NCBI RefSeq assembly: GCF_004799645.1
Contig: NZ_CP031305.1
Location: 2,914,001 to 2,978,000 of the forward strand
Direction of reading: 5' to 3'
Length of the DNA stretch: 64,000 nucleotides
Source: Natronorubrum bangense
GTDB lineage: Archaea; Halobacteriota; Halobacteria; Halobacteriales; Natrialbaceae
Position 1 is the first letter of the stretch; each line of letters opens with the position of its first letter. The translations under genes were made by a program, and so were the position numbers. The notes beneath the pieces are model-generated. The model had not been told where the DNA came from. It made no database searches and was given only the letters and a program-made list of their open reading frames with translations. Shown piece by piece: positions 43,652-52,719 of the stretch.

Positions 43652-44557
43652 ATGTCAGCGGAACAGCCTGCAGACGGGTATCTCTTCGACCTCTACCGTC
43701 GATACATCGGCGAACCAGAAGACCGGACTGACGTCTACGTCGGGTTTGGTCTGTTCCTCGGCGGGATCGGCCTCGCGATCGTCGCGCTGGTGCTCTTTCT
43801 CTGGAGTAGCACGTTCGAGGCCCGCAGCGTTGCCCACGTGACGTGGGCCGAGCCGGCGTATGCGATCGTCATGGTCGCGTTGCCGCTGTTGATGCTCGGA
43901 ATTGTGGTCCTGTTGCCGTCGGAGCGGCGGGTGCTGTACGCGTCGATCGCCGGCGTCGTCGTCACAATCGCAGCCGTCGCCGGGTTCTTGTACGCCTATC
44001 CCGACGACTGGAACGGCTACGGGAACGATTACACGGCAGAAGTCGTCGCGGTGTACGCCGTGGGACTCGCCGGAATCACTGCCTCGACCGGTGCGGCACT
44101 GATCGCTCACTACCTCGATATGGCCCGTGCCGTCACCCAGATCGACGACGACAGTGAGGACGATGAAGACGACGAGCCCGATTTCGACGTCCAGCAGGAT
44201 ATCGACGACGCGATGGAGGACGTCGAACTCTCCTGGGGTGGCGTCGAGAAAACCGAACACAAACGACTCAGTTTCTCCGAAAACGAGTTCGACGACGTCT
44301 CAGTCAACACTGACGGCGCGGCGAAGACGACCCGCTCGACCGGCGTCGACGCACAGGTCGCCGGCCTCAAGGGATTGAAAGGCGGCGAGACGAAACAGAC
44401 AACCTCGCAATCGACGGTCGACGATCAGACGGCAAAGCTCAAAGAACTCCGTGAACAACAGCGCATCGACGAGTTAGCGACAGCGGATGACGACAGCTCA
44501 TCAACGCCGATCTCGGGCCTGCTCGAGCGGCTCCGCGATCTCGTTAGCCGAAAGTAA
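43652..44557 (+). CDS. Four-helix membrane protein with acidic tail (DUF7139-like), upstream of the actin gene
   Basis: 301 residues. Four membrane helices (about 28-50, 70-90, 95-115, 125-148) are followed by a hydrophilic tail of about 145 residues with an acidic start (DDDSEDDEDDEPDFD), a central motif SWGGVEKTEHKRLSFSENEF, and a charged helical end (DDQTAKLKELREQQRIDEL). I associate it with a haloarchaea-specific family. It is 98 bp upstream of the actin homologue on the same strand; a membrane tether or partner for the filament is an attractive but untested idea. Confidence 0.6.
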   Translation: MSAEQPADGYLFDLYRRYIGEPEDRTDVYVGFGLFLGGIGLAIVALVLFLWSSTFEARSVAHVTWAEPAYAIVMVALPLLMLGIVVLLPSERRVLYASIAGVVVTIAAVAGFLYAYPDDWNGYGNDYTAEVVAVYAVGLAGITASTGAALIAHYLDMARAVTQIDDDSEDDEDDEPDFDVQQDIDDAMEDVELSWGGVEKTEHKRLSFSENEFDDVSVNTDGAAKTTRSTGVDAQVAGLKGLKGGETKQTTSQSTVDDQTAKLKELREQQRIDELATADDDSSSTPISGLLERLRDLVSRK

Positions 44558-44605
44558 TCCCGTTCGCAGACGATTAAAATAGTCCGTTCCGTCATTAGTT
44601 TTGAG

Positions 44606-44633
44606 ATGTGGGTATTCCACATAGATTTATAAT
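44606..44633 (+). promoter_or_regulatory. Actin-gene promoter with adjoining inverted repeat
   Basis: TTTATAAT (44626-44633) lies about 27 nt before the ATG at 44656. Immediately upstream, ATGTGG-GTATT-CCACAT (44606-44622) forms a perfect 6-bp inverted repeat over the BRE position, a good place for a repressor or activator to act. Confidence 0.5.
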
Positions 44634-44655
44634 CCGTCGGTTGCCTTGCCCAACT

Positions 44656-45687
44656 ATGGCCAAAGGCCTAGACGTTGGGACGATGAACATCCTGTCTGCA
44701 CAACAGGATGGCAACGACACGGTTTTCGTGCAACAGCGCAACTCCTTCGTAGAGATCGAGTACTCGGATATGGCCGAGCAGATGCTCTCGCGAAGCGAAG
44801 TACTTCACATTCGCAAGGATGATAAGGTGTACGTCGTCGGTGACGACGCACTCAACTTTGCGAACATTTTCAACAAGGAAACCCGCCGCCCGATGAAACA
44901 CGGGATCCTCTCGAACGACGAGAAGAGCGCGATTCCGATGATGAAACTCATCATCGAACAGGTCGTCGGCGAACCTGCCTATCCGGACGAGAAGCTCTAC
45001 TTCTCCTCCCCTGCAGATCCGATCGATTCGGATCTCTCGACGTTGTATCACCAGAAGACGATCGAGTCGTTCCTCAACGACATGGGATACGACGCCGAAC
45101 CGATCAATGAAGGGATGTCCGTCATCTACAGCGAACTCGCGGACAACAACTTCACTGGACTCGGCATCAGCTTCGGTGCCGGGATGACGAACGTCTGTCT
45201 GTCCTACTACGCAGTGCCCGTCATGAAGTTCTCCGTCGCCCGCGGTGGCGACTGGGTCGACGAACAGGCCGCCCGTGCGACGGGGACACCAGTCGACAAG
45301 GTGACCTCGATCAAAGAAGACGACTTCGAACTCGACTTTACGACCGACGTCGGCGGCGTCGAAGGGGCGCTCTCGATTTACTACGAGAACCTGCTCGACT
45401 ACGTCATCGACAAGATCGTTCAGGAAGTCGACGAGGAAGACGTCGAGGAAGGTCTCGACGTGCCCGTTGTCGTCACCGGCGGCACCTCGAGTCCAAGCGG
45501 CTTCGAGGCGCTGTTCCGTGACCATCTCAGTGATGCGAACATTCCGTTCTCGATCAGCGGCGTCTCCCACGCCAACGAGCCACTCTACAGCGTGGCACGC
45601 GGTGGCCTCGTCGCTGCCCGATCCGACGAGGACGTCGACCACGACAGCGACGACGAAGAAGTCGAAGCGGCCGCTGCAAACGAGTAA
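44656..45687 (+). CDS. Actin/MreB-superfamily cytoskeletal protein (salactin/volactin type)
   Basis: 343 residues from ATG 44656. Actin-fold nucleotide motifs: phosphate 1 [14 protein letters not shown], phosphate 2 [18 protein letters not shown], adenosine [19 protein letters not shown]. The C-terminal acidic tail is short and disordered. Haloarchaeal actins of this type form dynamic filaments (salactin in Halobacterium, volactin in Haloferax) affecting cell shape or DNA partition. Its own TATA box supports leaderless transcription separate from the upstream membrane gene. Confidence 0.88.
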   Translation: MAKGLDVGTMNILSAQQDGNDTVFVQQRNSFVEIEYSDMAEQMLSRSEVLHIRKDDKVYVVGDDALNFANIFNKETRRPMKHGILSNDEKSAIPMMKLIIEQVVGEPAYPDEKLYFSSPADPIDSDLSTLYHQKTIESFLNDMGYDAEPINEGMSVIYSELADNNFTGLGISFGAGMTNVCLSYYAVPVMKFSVARGGDWVDEQAARATGTPVDKVTSIKEDDFELDFTTDVGGVEGALSIYYENLLDYVIDKIVQEVDEEDVEEGLDVPVVVTGGTSSPSGFEALFRDHLSDANIPFSISGVSHANEPLYSVARGGLVAARSDEDVDHDSDDEEVEAAAANE

Positions 45688-45747
45688 GCTCGAGAGATTC
45701 TCCGTGGACGTCCACTGCGACGTTCGCGGTTTAATATACTGCAGCCT

Positions 45748-45951
45748 TCAGTGCTCAGTGGCGTCTTCACGAACGGTGTTGTCCTCGTAAAACCGGTTGA
45801 ACGCGTCCCGCCAGGATTCGGGCTCGTCGTTCTCACTAACGTGATCGACGGGAACGTCCGCGAACGAACAGTGTGGACACGTCACTGTCGAGACGTCACC
45901 CAGCGAGAGTTCCTCGAGCGAGCCCTGACACCGTGGACACTCCATACCCAT
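45748..45951 (-). CDS. Small zinc-ribbon protein
   Basis: 67 residues, starting MGMECPRCQGSLEELSLGD and VSTVTCPHCSFADV: two CxxC knuckles make one zinc ribbon, followed by an acidic end with WRDAFNRFYED. Small proteins of this layout recur in haloarchaea. It converges on the actin gene with about 60 bp between the stops. Function unknown. Confidence 0.65.
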   Translation of the reverse strand: MGMECPRCQGSLEELSLGDVSTVTCPHCSFADVPVDHVSENDEPESWRDAFNRFYEDNTVREDATEH

Positions 45952-46081
45952 CTGTTAGACGGACTCTTCTTAACTCTATTCGAACTTGTCATGTCCACAG
46001 AACACCGCGGTTGACGGACAGCCGCGAGCGTGAGACGTGAACCCAACGGAGCTATGACACTCGAGGCAAAACCCCGTCACA

Positions 46082-46714
46082 ATGGCCGGACCGTCGCGAC
46101 GAACCCTCGCTCGAGCGCTCGAAACGCTCGCGGACTTTGCTGACCCAACTGCGGCGCTCGAGCAGTATCTCACGCCGCCGGAGATCGCTGCGCATATCTG
46201 TCATCAGGCGCGCCTGCAGGACGACCTCGAGGGCTGGGTCGTCGATCTCGGCACCGGAACGGGGATGCTCGCGATCGCAGCCTCGCTTGCAGGCGCCAGG
46301 CAAGTGATCGGCCTCGACATCGATCCCGACGCACTCGCTGTGGCCCGACAGAACGCTGCACGGATCGATGAGGCGGGCAAACACGGTTGTCTCGAGTGGC
46401 TCCGTGGTGATGCCACCCGACCACCGCTCTCGCTGACTGACGCGACTGTCGTCTCGAACCCGCCGTTTGGCGCACAGCGTGGCAATCGCCACGCCGACCG
46501 CGAGTTTCTCGAGACGACGCGTTCGATCGCAAACGTCTCCTATACGATTCACAACGAGGGGAGTCAGGAATTCGTCGAGTCGTTCGCCGCCGACGAAGGC
46601 GGCGAGGTGACACACGCATTTCGGGCCGAGTTTCCGATCGCGAGACGGTTCGAGTTCCACACCGAAGCCGAGGAGACGCTCGAGGCGGAAGTGTTCCGGA
46701 TCGAGTGGGAGTAA
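46082..46714 (+). CDS. METTL5-like RNA adenine N6-methyltransferase
   Basis: 210 residues. SAM-binding motif I VVDLGTGTGMLAIAASLAGA, acidic motif GLDIDPDALAVA and the catalytic VVSNPPFGAQRGN (NPPF), which marks N6-adenine or amino methyltransferases. The N-terminal LEQYLTPPEIAAHI and the overall length match archaeal METTL5 relatives; METTL5 modifies an adenine of small-subunit rRNA in eukaryotes, but the archaeal target here is inferred. Confidence 0.85.
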   Translation: MAGPSRRTLARALETLADFADPTAALEQYLTPPEIAAHICHQARLQDDLEGWVVDLGTGTGMLAIAASLAGARQVIGLDIDPDALAVARQNAARIDEAGKHGCLEWLRGDATRPPLSLTDATVVSNPPFGAQRGNRHADREFLETTRSIANVSYTIHNEGSQEFVESFAADEGGEVTHAFRAEFPIARRFEFHTEAEETLEAEVFRIEWE

Positions 46715-46791
46715 GATCGTCGACGTTTCCGATCTGCCGGCGTATCCACACGCCGACCGCAGGCACGTAATGGACGGCTCACGGGCGCTGG

Positions 46792-48039
46792 TTACCCCTC
46801 GAGGTGTTCGATGCGCGCGTACCGACTGGCCCGCCAGCCGGTGACGACGGCGACGACCGTCCCGACGACGATCGCCAGCGCCAGGCCGACACCGTAGACC
46901 TCGAGTGGCGTCTGCAAGAGTGCCTCAAACCCGATGACCGACGCGGCGAGGTAGTTGAGCGCCATCGCGAGGATGGGTGTCGCTGCAAGCCCCACGACCC
47001 CACCAATGAGGCCGATAACGAGTCCCTGGACGCCGATCGTTCCTGCGAGGACCCATCTGGAGAGCCCGATCGCTCGAAGTGCAGCGAGTTCGTCCCGTTG
47101 CTGGTAGGCCACGAGGGCAAACAGATTGACTGTCAGCACGATGCCACCGACGAGAGCGAGGCCGACCAGCGTCGCCCCGCTGGCGAGCACGAGCGGCTGC
47201 TCTTCGAACATCGCACTGACCTGCTCGTCGCTGGTACGGACGTCGTAGGCCGCATACTCGTCGTCGAGATCGTCTCCGACGGCGTCTCGATCGGCACCGT
47301 CTTCGACACTTGCAGTGATGAACGTCGCTCGGTCTGTTCCGGTGGTTCCAGCGACGGCCTGGAGGTCAGTCAGCGGGACGGCTTCTGCGTCTGACCCGAG
47401 ATACTGTGAGTAGTACGCAGCGATCCCGACGACGGTGAACTCGTGGTCGCGTGCTGTCTCACGACTGGTCCCGAGATAGACCGTGTCACCGACCGAGACG
47501 TCGAGTGTCTCGGCCGTGTTGGGATCGAGGACGATCTCCTCGTGTGTCGGATCGGCGGCACGTTCACTCTCGAGATGGTCGCCTTCCGAGACGTTCAGCT
47601 CGGTTTCGAACCCGCCGCCGGACTCGAAGTCAAACTCGTCGTGAGTTTCGTGGACACCGACCGCTGACGTCCGCTCGAGGTCGTCGCCGTCGGTCCCGAT
47701 GTAGACGTCGTGCGTCGCAATCGGCGAGGCGGAGCTGACGTCATCGCGCTCGGCGATGTCCGCCGAGACACCGTGCGAGCCGACGATCGGGTTCGCCGTT
47801 CCGCTGGCGGAGGGATCGATCGGATCGCTCGAGATCCAGATATCTCGGTTGGCGTTTTCGAGGCCGTCTTCACCCGTCTCGACGACGCCGACACCGAGGC
47901 TGGCGAGTAATGTCACTGAGAGTACGGCGAGTGTCACAGCCATGATAGTGAGTGCGGTCCGACCGGGGGTTCGCCGGAGCTGTGCGGAGGCGAGGCCGAC
48001 GACGGCTCGCGCTCGGACCGCGGCTCGCCGCAGACTCAT
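46792..48039 (-). CDS. ABC transporter permease, FtsX/MacB type
   Basis: 415 residues from ATG 48039, which overlaps the stop of the upstream permease (ATGA). N-terminal helix (ALTIMAVTLAVLSVTLLASL), a large external domain (about 50-265) and three C-terminal helices with the FtsX signature (QQRDELAALRAIGLSRWVLA). Such permeases do not carry substrates through a channel; they transmit ATPase motion to the outside (lipoprotein, toxin or peptide export). Third gene of a three-gene operon with the second permease and the ATPase. Confidence 0.85.
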   Translation of the reverse strand: MSLRRAAVRARAVVGLASAQLRRTPGRTALTIMAVTLAVLSVTLLASLGVGVVETGEDGLENANRDIWISSDPIDPSASGTANPIVGSHGVSADIAERDDVSSASPIATHDVYIGTDGDDLERTSAVGVHETHDEFDFESGGGFETELNVSEGDHLESERAADPTHEEIVLDPNTAETLDVSVGDTVYLGTSRETARDHEFTVVGIAAYYSQYLGSDAEAVPLTDLQAVAGTTGTDRATFITASVEDGADRDAVGDDLDDEYAAYDVRTSDEQVSAMFEEQPLVLASGATLVGLALVGGIVLTVNLFALVAYQQRDELAALRAIGLSRWVLAGTIGVQGLVIGLIGGVVGLAATPILAMALNYLAASVIGFEALLQTPLEVYGVGLALAIVVGTVVAVVTGWRASRYARIEHLEG

Positions 48040-49313
48040 CGCCCCACCTCCTCGAGGACGGACGTGCGAGCAGCGACCGCGAGTGGGTAGGGGACGGCGA
48101 CGAGTCCTGAAATGAGTGCGACGACGATGGCGTAGGGAACGAACACCGGGTGGACTTGCGCGACGGCCCCCGGGGCGACGGTCGCGCTGGCAGCCATGTT
48201 GACGGCATGGATGCCGCCCACCCCGAGGACGATTCCCAGTAGCGCCCCACACAGCGTCGTGATGAGCGTCGACACCGCGATGATTACGAGCCGACTGTGT
48301 GTGGGGTAGCCGACCGACTCGAGGACGGCGAGGGTCCGGCGATCCTCGTTGACGGTCATCCCCGCGGTCGTTGCGACGAACGATGCACAGATCGCCACGC
48401 CGACGACCAGCGCAAGCAGGCTCGTCGCGAACGCTAGCCCGTCACCGAACAGTGAAGACGGGTCGGTCCCGCCGACGGTTTCGACTGCAGCGTCGGGGTA
48501 CGTCTCGTCGGCAGCCGCCGTCGCTGCGTCGGACTCACCCCAGACCAGTGTGTGGTCGGCGAGCTGGCCGTCGTCAGCGCCAGCGATCGTCTGCAGTTCG
48601 CTCAGGTGAACGAGTGCGATCGGCGTCGAATCCTCGTCATCGCCGCTCGTTTCGACGGTGGTTGCAGTAAACGACGGTGCTGGTCGCTCGTCTGAACGGT
48701 GTGGCCCCGTGACCGTGAGATTCGAATCTGTGTCGGCCTCGAGGCGCTCGCCAGCAGCTTCAGAGAGCACGATCGCGTCCTCTCGCGGGCCGTCGTAGGA
48801 GCCGTTCGCGTAGTGGGGATCGCCTGACTCGAGTGTCTCCGTCGAGAGCCCGCCGATGGTCCGTGGTTCCTCGTCGGGGACGACGCCGACGAGCAGGACG
48901 GTCTGTGGCTCGCCGTCTGCTGACTCGAGTTGGACCGGTTCGACGAGAACCGGTGATGCGTGCTCAACGCCGTCTTGTTCGCGGATCGTTTCTGCGCGCT
49001 CGTTCGTCGCTCCGAGCCGTGGTCCTTCGACGCCATCGACAGCCGACAGCGTCGCACTCTCTTCGGGGGTGATCCGGATGTCGGCATCGTCGTCGGTAAC
49101 CGCACCGCCGTCGGCAAGCCCCAGCGCGACGCCTGTGACGACCACCAGTAGTGCGATCGTCAACGCGACGGCACCGACCGTTGCGACGAGCCGTCTAGAC
49201 CGCGTCTGTGCCAGTCGTTTCCACAGTCTGACGATCGAGATACCGATGAGTCCATGCCAGCGAGTTCGGCGTGATCCGGTCGAATCCGCGTCGAACGCGT
49301 CGTCACGTACCAT
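48036..49313 (-). CDS. ABC transporter permease, FtsX/MacB type
   Basis: 425 residues from ATG 49313; further upstream codons overlap the ATPase gene. N-terminal helix ATVGAVALTIALLVVVTGVA, external domain to about 285, then helices beginning ATSLLALVVGVAICASFVAT and the cytoplasmic loop NEDRRTLAVLESVGYPTHSR typical of FtsX. It differs from the following permease, so the transporter is likely a heterodimer. The start overlaps the ATPase gene by 11 bp. Confidence 0.83.
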   Translation of the reverse strand: MVRDDAFDADSTGSRRTRWHGLIGISIVRLWKRLAQTRSRRLVATVGAVALTIALLVVVTGVALGLADGGAVTDDDADIRITPEESATLSAVDGVEGPRLGATNERAETIREQDGVEHASPVLVEPVQLESADGEPQTVLLVGVVPDEEPRTIGGLSTETLESGDPHYANGSYDGPREDAIVLSEAAGERLEADTDSNLTVTGPHRSDERPAPSFTATTVETSGDDEDSTPIALVHLSELQTIAGADDGQLADHTLVWGESDAATAAADETYPDAAVETVGGTDPSSLFGDGLAFATSLLALVVGVAICASFVATTAGMTVNEDRRTLAVLESVGYPTHSRLVIIAVSTLITTLCGALLGIVLGVGGIHAVNMAASATVAPGAVAQVHPVFVPYAIVVALISGLVAVPYPLAVAARTSVLEEVGR

Positions 49314-50067
49314 CTGTGACCACCCGTCCATCGCGTAATCCGACCACGCGGTCGGCGACTGACAGCGTCGCCTCGTCGTGTGAGGCAACCAGGACGGCCC
49401 GGTTGCGGCCGATGTCGGTCAGCAGTTCGAGCACATCCGCGCCGGTTGCCGTGTCGAGTTCGCCCGTCGGTTCGTCGGCAACGATAACGTCCGGATCAGT
49501 CACGAGCGCCCGCGCGATTGCAACTCGCTGACGTTCGCCACCGCTGAGTTCGCCCGGCAGATGGCCCGTCCGATCAGCGAGCCCGACCTTCTCGAGCAAC
49601 GTCTCGGCGCGCTCGCGTCGTGTCGCCCTTGGAACGCCCGCCTGAACGAGGGGTAACGCGACGTTCGCTCGTGCCGACAGCGACGGCAGGAGATGAAACC
49701 GCTGGAAGACGATACCGATATGCTGTCGTCGCAGCCGCGTTCGCTCCCGATCCGAGAGGGCGGTAAGATCGGTCCCCAGCAGTTCGACAGCGCCCTCAGT
49801 CGGGACCAACAGCCCGGTGACCGTGTGCAAAATCGTCGACTTGCCACTGCCGCTTGGGCCTTTGAGGCCAACGATATCGCCCTGTTGTACCTCGATGGAG
49901 ACGTCCCGAAGTGCCATCACCGTCCGGTCGCCATCCGATCGAGTACGGCCACCACTCGAGCCGTACTCGTGGCTGACGGCCTCGAGGCGAACGGCTGGTG
50001 TCGACGCGATATCGGCAGTTAGCTGGCCATCCGTGCCGGTCGCCCGCTCCAGTGTGTGGTTGCTCAT
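49303..50067 (-). CDS. ABC transporter ATP-binding protein, MacB/LolD type
   Basis: 254 residues from ATG 50067 (MSNHTLERATG). Walker A GPSGSGKSTIL, signature ELSGGERQRVAIA, Walker B DVIVADEPTGELD and switch His LVASHDEATL. The EPTGxLD form is typical of the MacB/LolD/FtsE group that works with FtsX permeases. A further in-frame ATG at 50112 is possible. It leads the operon and drives the two permeases downstream. Confidence 0.9.
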   Translation of the reverse strand: MSNHTLERATGTDGQLTADIASTPAVRLEAVSHEYGSSGGRTRSDGDRTVMALRDVSIEVQQGDIVGLKGPSGSGKSTILHTVTGLLVPTEGAVELLGTDLTALSDRERTRLRRQHIGIVFQRFHLLPSLSARANVALPLVQAGVPRATRRERAETLLEKVGLADRTGHLPGELSGGERQRVAIARALVTDPDVIVADEPTGELDTATGADVLELLTDIGRNRAVLVASHDEATLSVADRVVGLRDGRVVTDGT

Positions 50068-50377
50068 CTGTCCGAAAGTCAACTCGCTCGAATCGATGCC
50101 ACAGCCGGACATTGTTTCTCTCCGGCTTCCCACAGCAAGGACGGGGTTAACTCCGTGTCCAGTGTGCAACGAACTGGTTTGCAGCCACTACTGTACTCGA
50201 GCCACGACCGTCTGCTATGCAAACGTGTTTGGGACCGATAACCGACGACGACAGCGCTGAAACGTACACGTACTAGCGACTGTCTGTTCTTCAAATGTGT
50301 TTGTCGCCGCCGTCACGAACACACCGACTCCGGAGAGCCAGTTGGATGGATTCCGGGCGAACGGCCTTAGCAACCGC

Positions 50378-52197
50378 TCAGTTGTACGTTTCCTTGCTCG
50401 CAACGGCGATCCGGGTCCCGTTCGAACTCGCATAGATCGTCTCGTCGTCGCGGTCGAACGTGAGCCCACCAGCTGTCGCCGACGCACCGTCCTCGGGGAT
50501 CGCCGTCGTCTCGACGGTCTCGGTCTCGAGCGATTCGACCTCGAGATCGAACGCACCGTTCTCGGCTGTGAGTGTTACGGTCCGATTATCGATACGGACG
50601 TCGGCGCGTGAACTGTTGGATTCGTGGGCGAGTTGTGGTTCGTCGCCGTCAGCCCAGAGTTCGACCTGATACACCGTGTCGTTGCCGACCGGCTCCCAGC
50701 CCGTTCGCTCGACGTGGACCGTCTCGCGCCAACCGGGGCCGCCGACGACGACCGACTCGTTGCCGGTAAAGGAGAGACGCTGGGCTGGGACGGCTTCCAA
50801 CCAGAGCTGTCGCTGCTCGCTGGCGACGATCACACCGCTCGATTCGATCGAGACGGCATCCTCGAGTGGCCCCACTCTAATCGGTGCCGTAAGCTCGTTC
50901 TCAGCACTCTCGGCGTACTGGATCGTGTAATCCTCGATCTCGACGGCGGCGTCTGAGGAGGCGGTCGCATCGTCGAGCACGAACAGGTTGAGCGGGATCG
51001 CCATCCCGGCGAGGATCGCGAGCACGAGGAGGACGATCACGGATGCAGTCCGTCGTGGATCGACGTTCCACAGCCAGGTCGATCCACGCGATCGTGCCCC
51101 TGTGGCGAGTTCGCTGATCCGCTCGAGTCGCGGTGGCGTGGCCCGATCGCCGTCGGCACGAGCGATCTCGAGCGATCGATCGAGAGGCGACTCTGGACGC
51201 TTCCGGCTTCCGCGAGCGAGGATGCGCTCGAGCCGTTGTGGAACGATGAGGCTCTGAGGGGCCGCAACCGCGAGTGTAACCACGAGTGCGAGTGTAGTGA
51301 CGATGAGGACGCCGGGGCCCTGAAAGAGGATGTACGTGTTCTCGCTGCCGAACCAGTAGAGTTGCCACAGCCCCTGTGCGAACCCGTACAGCAAGATCGC
51401 AAGCCAGAGTCTGAACGGATCGGGTCGGAGCCCACGCTTTCGCAGCAGGGCGATCCCGAGCACGAGGCCGATAAAGAAGCCGAGTGCGTGGCCCTGGATA
51501 GCGATTCCGGCCCACGATGGGGCCGACGGTGGGCTCGACTCAGCGACGTAGACGCCGATCGGATTCTGTAGTGCCCGATACAGCGTCAGGAGGACGCCCT
51601 GAACACCGAGGACGCCGACGATAGTGACGATCGGGTAGTGGACGAGCGCGAAGGCGGCGAAAGCAAAGACGACGCCAGAAAAGCCAATAACGGGGCCGAG
51701 TGCGAACAGGCTCGTCAGAATCGTAATCCCGACGACGGCAAGCGGGAAGATCACCAGCGCTCGCACCCATGGATTCGTGTACCACGAGTCTGTTGTGTGC
51801 TCGTCTCGCCCGTTTGGGTAGTGACCCCAGGCGTACTCCGCGATGGGGGCGACGACGATGGCACCGGAGAGGTTTCCAATGAGATGGCTTGGTCCGGCGT
51901 GGGAAAGCGACGCCGTCAGCATTCCCAGCGGATAGAAGTACGAATACGCACGGTAGGGGATCGTCACCGGGTCGTCGAACGCCGTGATCCCATCCTGGAC
52001 AAACAGATAGACTCCACAGACGAAGCCGATCACGAGCACCGAGCCCCACGGGATACCCAGTACGAGTCGCGAGCGAGCGACAGCGCCCCACTGCCGATCG
52101 GGCTGATGAAGCCGTCTGATGACCACGACGGAGACGAGCATCGTCGCCACCGTAAGAAGGGGAGGAACACTCCCAGGAGGGCCGCAGTCGAGAACAT
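50378..52197 (-). CDS. Rhomboid-family intramembrane serine protease, with an apparent frameshift near the start
   Basis: The continuous frame from ATG 52141 gives 587 residues. Rhomboid motifs: SHAGPSHLIGNLSGA (HxxxN region), GPVIGFSGVVFAF (GxSG nucleophile) and QGHALGFFIGLVLG (catalytic His). The C-terminal 240 residues add a helix (ASVIVLLVLAILAGMAIPLN) and a beta-rich outside domain. At the 5' end the ATG at 52197, 26 nt after a TATA box, opens MFSTAALLGVFLP in a different frame; joining it to LLTVATMLVSVVV of the main frame makes a natural membrane helix. A one-base indel near 52160 would reconcile them. As it stands, translation probably starts at 52141 or shifts. Confidence 0.75.
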
Positions 52198-52220
52198 AGT
52201 CTGTGGTTCGAGCGCGAGTG

Positions 52221-52228
52221 TATATGGA
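52221..52228 (-). promoter_or_regulatory. TATA box of the rhomboid gene
   Basis: Minus strand CCATATACAC region, centred about 26 nt before the ATG at 52197 and about 80 nt before the in-frame ATG at 52141. This spacing is the main reason to suspect that 52197 was the original start. Confidence 0.45.
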
Positions 52229-52312
52229 TTTACATCCTTCTGTTTTCACTCGCCAACCGCATCGCTCGACTGAAAGGAAAGGTACAAGCGGCCGACGGAC
52301 GGAAAAGGGAGT

Positions 52313-52597
52313 ATGGAACTGCGGGTCACCGAGAGCAGCGAGAACGAACTCTCAATCGAAATCACCGGCGAGGATCACACCTTCATGAACGTCCTCAAAG
52401 GCACACTGCTCGAGCACGACGATGTCAACGCCGCCACCTACGACGTCAATCCTGAACAGTCGGGTGGCCAGACGGAACCGATCCTGACGATCAAAACCGA
52501 ATCCGGCGTCGACCCACTCGAGGCACTCGAGGATGCGGCAGTCGACGTTCGCGAGAAGGCCACCTCGTTCCGGGACGCGTTCGAAGCAGCTGCATAA
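52313..52597 (+). CDS. rpo11: DNA-directed RNA polymerase subunit Rpo11 (L)
   Basis: 94 residues, full length for archaeal Rpo11: [20 protein letters not shown], then [15 protein letters not shown] and [20 protein letters not shown]. With Rpo3 it forms the assembly platform corresponding to the bacterial alpha dimer. Divergent from the rhomboid gene and ahead of a convergent zinc-ribbon gene. Confidence 0.93.
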   Translation: MELRVTESSENELSIEITGEDHTFMNVLKGTLLEHDDVNAATYDVNPEQSGGQTEPILTIKTESGVDPLEALEDAAVDVREKATSFRDAFEAAA

Positions 52598-52719
52598 CCA
52601 CGACACAGACTCGAACCGAGACCCGACCGATTTTCTCTCGTTTCTCGACTCGGACTCGAGTGTCGAGTTCAGTTGGCTCTCGTCAGCGACCAGTTTTGTG
52701 ACCGTCCAAAAGCGGCCCA

